Assembly (NCBI GenBank): GCA_039024295.1
Contig: JBCDIQ010000161.1
Location: 1 to 12,255 of the forward strand
DNA from: JBCDIQ01 sp039024295
Lineage (GTDB): Bacteria > Bacteroidota > Bacteroidia > J057
DNA: 12,255 bases
Direction: 5' to 3'
Part shown: positions 8,557 to 12,255 of the stretch, one piece after another
Layout of the letters: each line of letters starts with the position of its first letter
Position numbering within the stretch: position 1 is the first letter of the stretch
Made by a program: the position numbers and the translations under genes
Notes under the pieces: model-generated
Database searches by the model: none
Seen by the model: only the letters and a program-made list of their open reading frames with translations
What the model was told of the DNA's origin: nothing

Positions 8557-8726
8557 AGAAAAAGCGAGAAAAATCATCAACAAGAAAGTTTAGCACGAAG
8601 GTGAAGGTTCCATAAGGAATCATGGAAAAGGTCTGTAGAAAAAAAATTTTTGGGTGAGCGTTTTTACGTATTCATTTGGTGTGAAGACCAGGGAGTTTCC
8701 CGCACGGGGGCTCCTTGGATTTTTTA
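8557..8726 (+). ncRNA. Possible small RNA or attenuated leader ending at an orphan terminator
   Basis: A strong intrinsic terminator at 8688-8725 has no protein gene before it after the previous terminator at 8437-8468, so some plus-strand transcript probably starts between them. A weak promoter match, TTG at 8523-8525 then 17 nt then TAACATTG at 8543-8550, would start an RNA near 8557, about 170 nt long. Local pairing is plausible: GGTTCC/GGAATC around ATAA, the alternative TTCCAT/ATGGAA, and GGTCT (8630-8634) with AGACC (8685-8689), which overlaps the base of the terminator. I recognise no 6S, SRP or known riboswitch motif. The 5' end is a guess. Confidence 0.3.
8688..8725 (+). terminator. 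Orphan intrinsic terminator
   Basis: CCAGGGAG (8688-8695) pairs with CTCCTTGG (8711-8718) with one G-T wobble. An inner CCC/GGG stem (8699-8701 with 8706-8708) closes a GCAC loop, and six T residues follow at 8720-8725. Structure and T tract are both strong in the plus direction; there is no matching tract for the minus strand. Confidence 0.75.
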
Positions 8727-8863
8727 TTTATACACTTTTCGCAATAATTCTGTCAGATAGCGTAAAATGAACCTACCACCACTTTGCAGCCTGAGTCTAC
8801 CTGGATATATCCTAGATCAGAACCAATCGTTTAAAAAATTAACATATACATAACAACCAGAGA

Positions 8864-8894
8864 TTGAAATGGCGGTAAGGTTTCTTTAGGTTTA
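8864..8894 (+). promoter_or_regulatory. Candidate ppk promoter (TTG-N20-TAGGTTTA)
   Basis: TTG at 8864-8866 and TAGGTTTA at 8887-8894 are 20 nt apart, with one mismatch to the Bacteroidota TAnnTTTG element. It would give a leader of about 45-50 nt before the ppk start. The assignment is tentative. Confidence 0.35.
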
Positions 8895-8900
8895 TTCTCT

Positions 8901-8915
8901 GTTAATTTCATTAAC
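8901..8915. repeat. Perfect inverted repeat in the ppk leader
   Basis: GTTAAT and ATTAAC flank TTC, giving a 6-bp perfect dyad just downstream of the candidate -7 element. It could be an operator half-site pair or a short 5' hairpin. No regulator can be named from it. Confidence 0.35.
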
Positions 8916-8948
8916 GAAAAATACCTCTTTAGTCTCACCAACTCTGCG

Positions 8949-11081
8949 ATGATGAACCATGATATACGATTTTTCGACCGGGACCTCAGCTGGTTAGGGT
9001 TCAACTACCGGGTACTGATGGAAGCACGCGACAAGTCCATTCCTGTATACGAACGGTTAAAGTTTCTCGCGATCTTTTCCTCTAACCTGGATGAATTTTT
9101 TTCTGTGAGGGTAGCTACCTTGAGGAGCCTGTCCCGAGTGAAAAAGAAAAGAAAAAAAGAGTTGGGGTTTTCACCTGAAGAGGTTCTCGAACGGATTTAT
9201 GAAACCGTGGGCAAACAGCAAGAAGAATTTGGAAAAATCTTTAGAGAAGAAATTCTCCCAGAGCTGGCTAGCAACGGCATTCACCTCTTGAATGAGATAC
9301 CAACCGATCCGGGGCAACGGACCTATTTATTTGATTACTTCGAGCGGGAGATACTTCCCTATGTACAACCTGTTATCCTCATGAGGGGAAAAATGGTGCA
9401 TTTTCTACGTGAAAAGGCACTTTACCTCGCAGTAAAACTACAGAACAAGCCCAAAGCAAGCGAAGAAGAGGCAGACAAGCCCAAGAAGCGCAAAACACGG
9501 TACGCCATTGTTCAGATCCCCACGCATTATTTTCCCCGTTTTACGCGTTTACCAGGGACTGAGCCCGGGACCCATCACGTCATGTTTTTAGATGATGTGG
9601 TGAAATTGAACCTGCACAAAATTTTCCCTGGGTTTGACATCTTATCCTGCCACAGCATCAAACTTACCCGGGACGCAGACCTGCAAATCGAAGATGAATT
9701 TAGCGGCAACCTCGTCGATAAGATCCAAAAAAGCCTTTCAAAACGGCAGGTGGGCCTTCCCTCTCGTTTCTTGTACGACAAGAGCATGCCCAAAGACGTC
9801 GTGCGTTATTTACGGGATACCTTCGAGCTTTCCAAGCAAGACCTTTTTCCAGGAGGTCAGTACCACAACTTCCGGGACTTCTTTGGATTCCCCAATCCTT
9901 TGAGTCCTCAATTGGAAGCACCTTCCCTTCCACAGCTCCCCCACCAGGAATTGGAACAGGAAGTATCCATGTTCGACGCGCTAAAAAAACGGGACTACCT
10001 GCTGCACTTTCCCTACCAAAGTTATGACTACGTCATTCGCTTTTTAAACGAAGCGGCAACTGATCCGGATGTGGAGGAAATCCATACGACCCAGTACCGG
10101 GTAGCTTCTAACAGTGCCGTGGTAAATGCCCTCATCCGGGCAGCTCAGTATGGGAAAAAGGTGACAGTATTTGTAGAGATAAAAGCGCGTTTTGATGAGG
10201 CAATTAACCTCCAGTCAGCTCAAGATATGCAACAAGCTGGGGTTAAGATTCACTATAGCTTCCCTGGCTTGAAAGTCCACGCTAAAATAGCCATGGCAAT
10301 TCGCCGAGAAGCAGATGGATTACAGAAATACGCCTTCCTCAGCACAGGTAATTTTAACGAAAAAACGGCCCGTTTGTATGCTGACCATGGCTTGCTCACT
10401 GCCAATAAAGCCATCACCGATGAGCTTACACATGTATTTGGGTTCTTAAGTGACCGAAATAATCAACCGCCTCGGTTTAAGCAACTCATGGTTGCCCAGT
10501 TTAACCTAAGAGATGACCTCGCAACGCTTATCGACAGAGAAATAGCCCATCATAAAGCTGGAAAACCAGCCTACATCCTCATCAAGATGAACAACCTGGA
10601 GGAGAAGGGAATGATTGATAAGCTTTATGAAGCCAGTCAAGCGGGGGTAAAAGTCGAATTAATTGTACGAGGCATTTGCTGCCTGCGGCCAGGTGTTCCA
10701 GGTTTGAGTGAAAACATTCGCGTAACTCGTCTGGTGGACATGTTTCTGGAACACGCTCGCGTATTTGTGTTCCACAACCTTGGAGCTGATGAAATGTACA
10801 TGGGTTCAGCTGATTGGATGACCCGGAACCTGTTCCGAAGGGTCGAGGTGGTATTCCCACTTCACGACCCTGCCCTCAAAGCAGAGGTCATGGAAATGCT
10901 TGAACTTCAGTTGGCAGACAATGAGAAGGCTGTTACCCTGACATCTGATCTTGAAAATGTCAGGCTGCCAAAAGGTGAGCCAGCTATTCGCATGCAGGAG
11001 GTAGCCTATCGGAGAATTGAATCGGGAACGCTTGGTAAAGAAATTCAGGTTAAACAAGGCGAGATCGAGGCCGTTAAATAA
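8949..11081 (+). CDS. ppk: Polyphosphate kinase (PPK1)
   Basis: This cytoplasmic or membrane-associated enzyme transfers the ATP gamma-phosphate reversibly onto polyphosphate. The 710-residue length is normal for PPK1. Visible family marks: N-terminal RFFDRDLSWLGFNYRVL (7-23); SSNLDEFFSVRV, whose N46 corresponds to the nucleotide-contacting asparagine; QYRVASNSAVV with R384 and KARFDEAINL with R414, the metal/phosphate-binding arginines; KVHAKIA with H444, matching the E. coli autophosphorylated H435; STGNFNEKTARLYADHG; and EHARVFVFHN with H602, matching the second catalytic histidine. The four-domain order (N, head, two PLD-like catalytic domains) is complete. A second ATG follows at 8952 and either could be used. 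No exopolyphosphatase gene is adjacent. A 64-residue Cys4 protein starts 33 nt after the stop with no terminator between them, so the two may share a transcript. Confidence 0.97.
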   Translation: MMNHDIRFFDRDLSWLGFNYRVLMEARDKSIPVYERLKFLAIFSSNLDEFFSVRVATLRSLSRVKKKRKKELGFSPEEVLERIYETVGKQQEEFGKIFREEILPELASNGIHLLNEIPTDPGQRTYLFDYFEREILPYVQPVILMRGKMVHFLREKALYLAVKLQNKPKASEEEADKPKKRKTRYAIVQIPTHYFPRFTRLPGTEPGTHHVMFLDDVVKLNLHKIFPGFDILSCHSIKLTRDADLQIEDEFSGNLVDKIQKSLSKRQVGLPSRFLYDKSMPKDVVRYLRDTFELSKQDLFPGGQYHNFRDFFGFPNPLSPQLEAPSLPQLPHQELEQEVSMFDALKKRDYLLHFPYQSYDYVIRFLNEAATDPDVEEIHTTQYRVASNSAVVNALIRAAQYGKKVTVFVEIKARFDEAINLQSAQDMQQAGVKIHYSFPGLKVHAKIAMAIRREADGLQKYAFLSTGNFNEKTARLYADHGLLTANKAITDELTHVFGFLSDRNNQPPRFKQLMVAQFNLRDDLATLIDREIAHHKAGKPAYILIKMNNLEEKGMIDKLYEASQAGVKVELIVRGICCLRPGVPGLSENIRVTRLVDMFLEHARVFVFHNLGADEMYMGSADWMTRNLFRRVEVVFPLHDPALKAEVMEMLELQLADNEKAVTLTSDLENVRLPKGEPAIRMQEVAYRRIESGTLGKEIQVKQGEIEAVK

Positions 11082-11114
11082 TAGGACATTGTTCCATTTT
11101 TAACGACCTCACAC

Positions 11115-11309
11115 ATGTGGTATAATTCCCTTTGTAACACTTGCATTCACAAGCGAGACATTCACACCAAGCGGGGAAGTACGTTTTGGATGTGTGGTAA
11201 AAGTAAGGAGGATGACCGCTTTGCCAAGTATCCTCCTCAGCCTGTAGAGAAATGTCCGGGCTATGAGCCCTCAAAACAGCCGCTGGAACCGGAGAATTTT
11301 TGGACGTAG
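11115..11309 (+). CDS. Small four-cysteine protein of unknown function
   Basis: The 64-residue product carries C7-x-x-C10, then C27 in FWMCGKS and C47 in YPPQPVEKCPGYE (39-51), a spacing that suggests a single zinc-binding knuckle. The C-terminal YPPQPVxxCxGYE pattern resembles small uncharacterised proteins I have seen in several bacterial phyla, but I cannot name a family. It has no signal peptide or membrane segment, so it is probably cytoplasmic. It begins 33 nt downstream of ppk with no terminator in the gap, which suggests read-through from ppk. The patterned cysteines and the conserved-looking tail argue that it is a real gene rather than a chance ORF, and favour it over the overlapping minus-strand ORF. 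No function is assigned. Confidence 0.72.
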   Translation: MWYNSLCNTCIHKRDIHTKRGSTFWMCGKSKEDDRFAKYPPQPVEKCPGYEPSKQPLEPENFWT

Positions 11310-11354
11310 TTGATAATTTAAGTATTAAGGATCAGTCAAAAAATTGTATCTGCC

Positions 11355-12245
11355 ATGAGCAGTTTAGTCGAAAAATACATAAATCCATTGACCGACTTCG
11401 GGTTTAAAAAATTATTCGGAACTGAACCGAATAAGGACTTACTCATGGATTTTTTAAACCAAATTTTACCTGACAGGCACAAGATTCAAGAATTGAGCTA
11501 TGCAAAGAATGAACAGCTAGGTAATAGTATTGCTGATAGAAAAGCGATTTTTGACCTGTATTGCACAGGAGCATCTGGGGAGAGATTCATCGTAGAGATT
11601 CAAAAAGCCAAGCAAAACTACTTCAAAGATAGAAGCATATATTATTCCTCCTTTCCCATCCAAGACCAAGCAAAAAAGGGTAATTGGAATTACCAGTTAC
11701 AGCCAGTTTACACGGTCTGAATTCTTGACTTCATATTTGATGACCACAAGGAGGATCAAGAACTCCTTCATGTCATTGAACTGAAAGACCAGAACTGCGA
11801 GGTATTTTACGATAAATTAAAATTTATTTACATTGAGCTACCGAAATTCACTAAGAATCAAGCCCAATTAGAAAATCAGTTTGACAAGTGGCTGTACGTA
11901 TTCAGATATCTTTCTGAATTACAAGACCGGCCACAAAAACTACAGGATCGGGTATTCGAAAAATTATTCAACGCAGCGGAAATTGCGCAATTTACTCCAG
12001 AGGAGCGCGAAGCATACGAGGAAAGCTTAAAGTATTATCGAGACTTAAAAAATGTGGTTGATACTTCTAAAGAAGAAGGAGTTTTAGAAGGAATAGAACA
12101 AGGGATAGAGCAGGGCATAGAGCAAGGCATCAAACAAAGAAATATAGAAATCGCGAAAGAGATGAAACGATCTGGAGAGCCGATAGATAAAATAATCCAG
12201 TATACCTCTTTGACCAAGGAAGAAATCGAAGGAATAGTCGACTAA
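11355..12245 (+). pseudogene. Rpn-family PD-(D/E)XK nuclease / putative transposase, interrupted by one in-frame TGA
   Basis: I translated the frame from the ATG at 11355 to the TAA at 12243-12245: 296 codons with no frameshift and a single stop, TGA at 11718-11720. The part before it (121 residues) starts with the family's YINPLTDFGFKKLFG and carries the nuclease core: D67 in RKAIFDLYC, then E81 and Q83 in RFIVEIQKA (ExQ instead of ExK is normal in this family). After the stop the frame continues ILDFIFDDHKED, LPKF, the FDKWLYVFRYLSEL block and a C-terminal coiled tail with four EGIEQGI-like units. In relatives the junction usually reads VYTVGILDF, so TGA most simply replaces a GGA glycine codon. 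Known: Rpn (COG5464, PDDEXK_2) proteins are DNA nucleases linked to RecA-independent recombination. GC is low (19/60 at 11401-11460, 18/60 at 11821-11880), unlike pruA or ppk samples (33/60, 30/60), which suggests transfer. Confidence 0.85.
12084..12137 (+). repeat. 12-nt tandem repeat encoding the (E-Q-G-I) tail of the Rpn protein
   Basis: Units GAACAAGGGATA (12096-12107), GAGCAGGGCATA (12108-12119) and GAGCAAGGCATC (12120-12131) follow a diverged unit at 12084-12095 and lead into a partial AAACAA. Each codes four residues, giving EGIEQGIEQGIEQGIKQ. Such expandable tails are typical of the Rpn family and can change length by slippage. Confidence 0.85.
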
Positions 12246-12255
12246 ATAATGAGCC

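Larger units (their letters stand above)
8469..8948. other. Long intergenic region before ppk
   Basis: This 480-nt stretch has no credible protein gene. It holds a possible small RNA ended by an orphan terminator (about 8543-8726). Beyond that it carries a perfect 10-nt palindrome GGATATATCC (8803-8812), a candidate ppk promoter (8864-8894) and a short perfect hairpin (8901-8915). Two tiny ORFs (11 codons from 8622, 28 codons from 8767) are noted but not called as genes. Confidence 0.5.

Noticed and set aside
8371..8583. 70-residue minus-strand ORF over the end of the T9SS gene
   Set aside because: It runs through the sorting-domain coding sequence and the terminator hairpin; no motif is visible.
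8622..8657. 11-codon ORF with AAGGA just upstream, as an attenuator leader peptide
   Set aside because: Too short to support, no run of a regulatory codon, and ppk is not an amino-acid biosynthesis gene; kept only as part of the possible RNA.
8740..8775. Pho-box-like CTGTCAG near 8750 upstream of ppk
   Set aside because: Only one half-site is visible with no second direct repeat at the required spacing.
8767..8853. 28-codon ORF before ppk
   Set aside because: No conserved-looking motif, and it ends about 95 nt before ppk with no sign of coupling.
11074..11274. 66-residue minus-strand ORF opposite the Cys4 protein
   Set aside because: The plus-strand ORF has patterned cysteines and suitable spacing from ppk; the antisense frame has no such support.
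11718..11720. TGA read as glycine or selenocysteine (recoding)
   Set aside because: pruA in this window ends with TGA in a normal terminal position, the lineage is Bacteroidota, and I identified no SECIS-like element. A nonsense change is simpler.
12054..12245. Separate 63-residue gene starting at GTG 12054
   Set aside because: It is the in-frame C-terminal tail of the interrupted Rpn gene, not an independent gene.

Overview
The window reads as Bacteroidota chromosomal DNA. Four things point there: a secreted protein with a type IX secretion (Por) C-terminal sorting domain; a TonB-dependent receptor with a carboxypeptidase-regulatory-like N-terminal domain; a TPR/DHp signalling protein of the kind common in that phylum; and a perfect match to the Bacteroidota promoter consensus (TTTG, 18 nt, TAnnTTTG) in front of the P5C dehydrogenase gene. 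The style of the proteins suggests a Saprospiria/Cytophagia-like lineage, but I cannot place it more finely.

Layout. 63-1799 (minus): periplasmic TPR sensor with one membrane segment and a cytoplasmic histidine-containing DHp segment but no ATPase domain. 1800-1949: divergent intergenic region with the pruA promoter. 1950-3578 (plus): pruA, closed by a strong intrinsic terminator. 3641-3876: leader with a candidate promoter. 3877-6726 (plus): TonB-dependent outer-membrane receptor. 6844-8412 (plus): secreted alpha/beta-hydrolase-like protein with a T9SS tail, closed by a second strong terminator. 8413-8948: a 536-nt gap with an extra 'orphan' intrinsic terminator, which suggests a small RNA or attenuated leader, followed by ppk leader elements. 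8949-11081 (plus): polyphosphate kinase ppk. 11115-11309 (plus): 64-residue four-cysteine protein. 11355-12245 (plus): Rpn-type PD-(D/E)XK nuclease gene interrupted by a single in-frame TGA.

Function. Proline/glutamate catabolism (pruA) and polyphosphate synthesis (ppk) are housekeeping metabolism. The receptor and the secreted hydrolase-like protein lie in tandem and may be one surface uptake or binding unit of unknown substrate. The AT-rich nuclease gene at the right edge looks like a mobile-type accessory gene.

I see no clearly new multi-gene system. The items most worth a second look are the single-TGA Rpn gene, the secreted hydrolase-fold protein that has lost both its nucleophile serine and its HGG oxyanion motif, the orphan terminator/possible sRNA before ppk, the DHp-only TPR sensor, and the small conserved-looking Cys4 protein after ppk.
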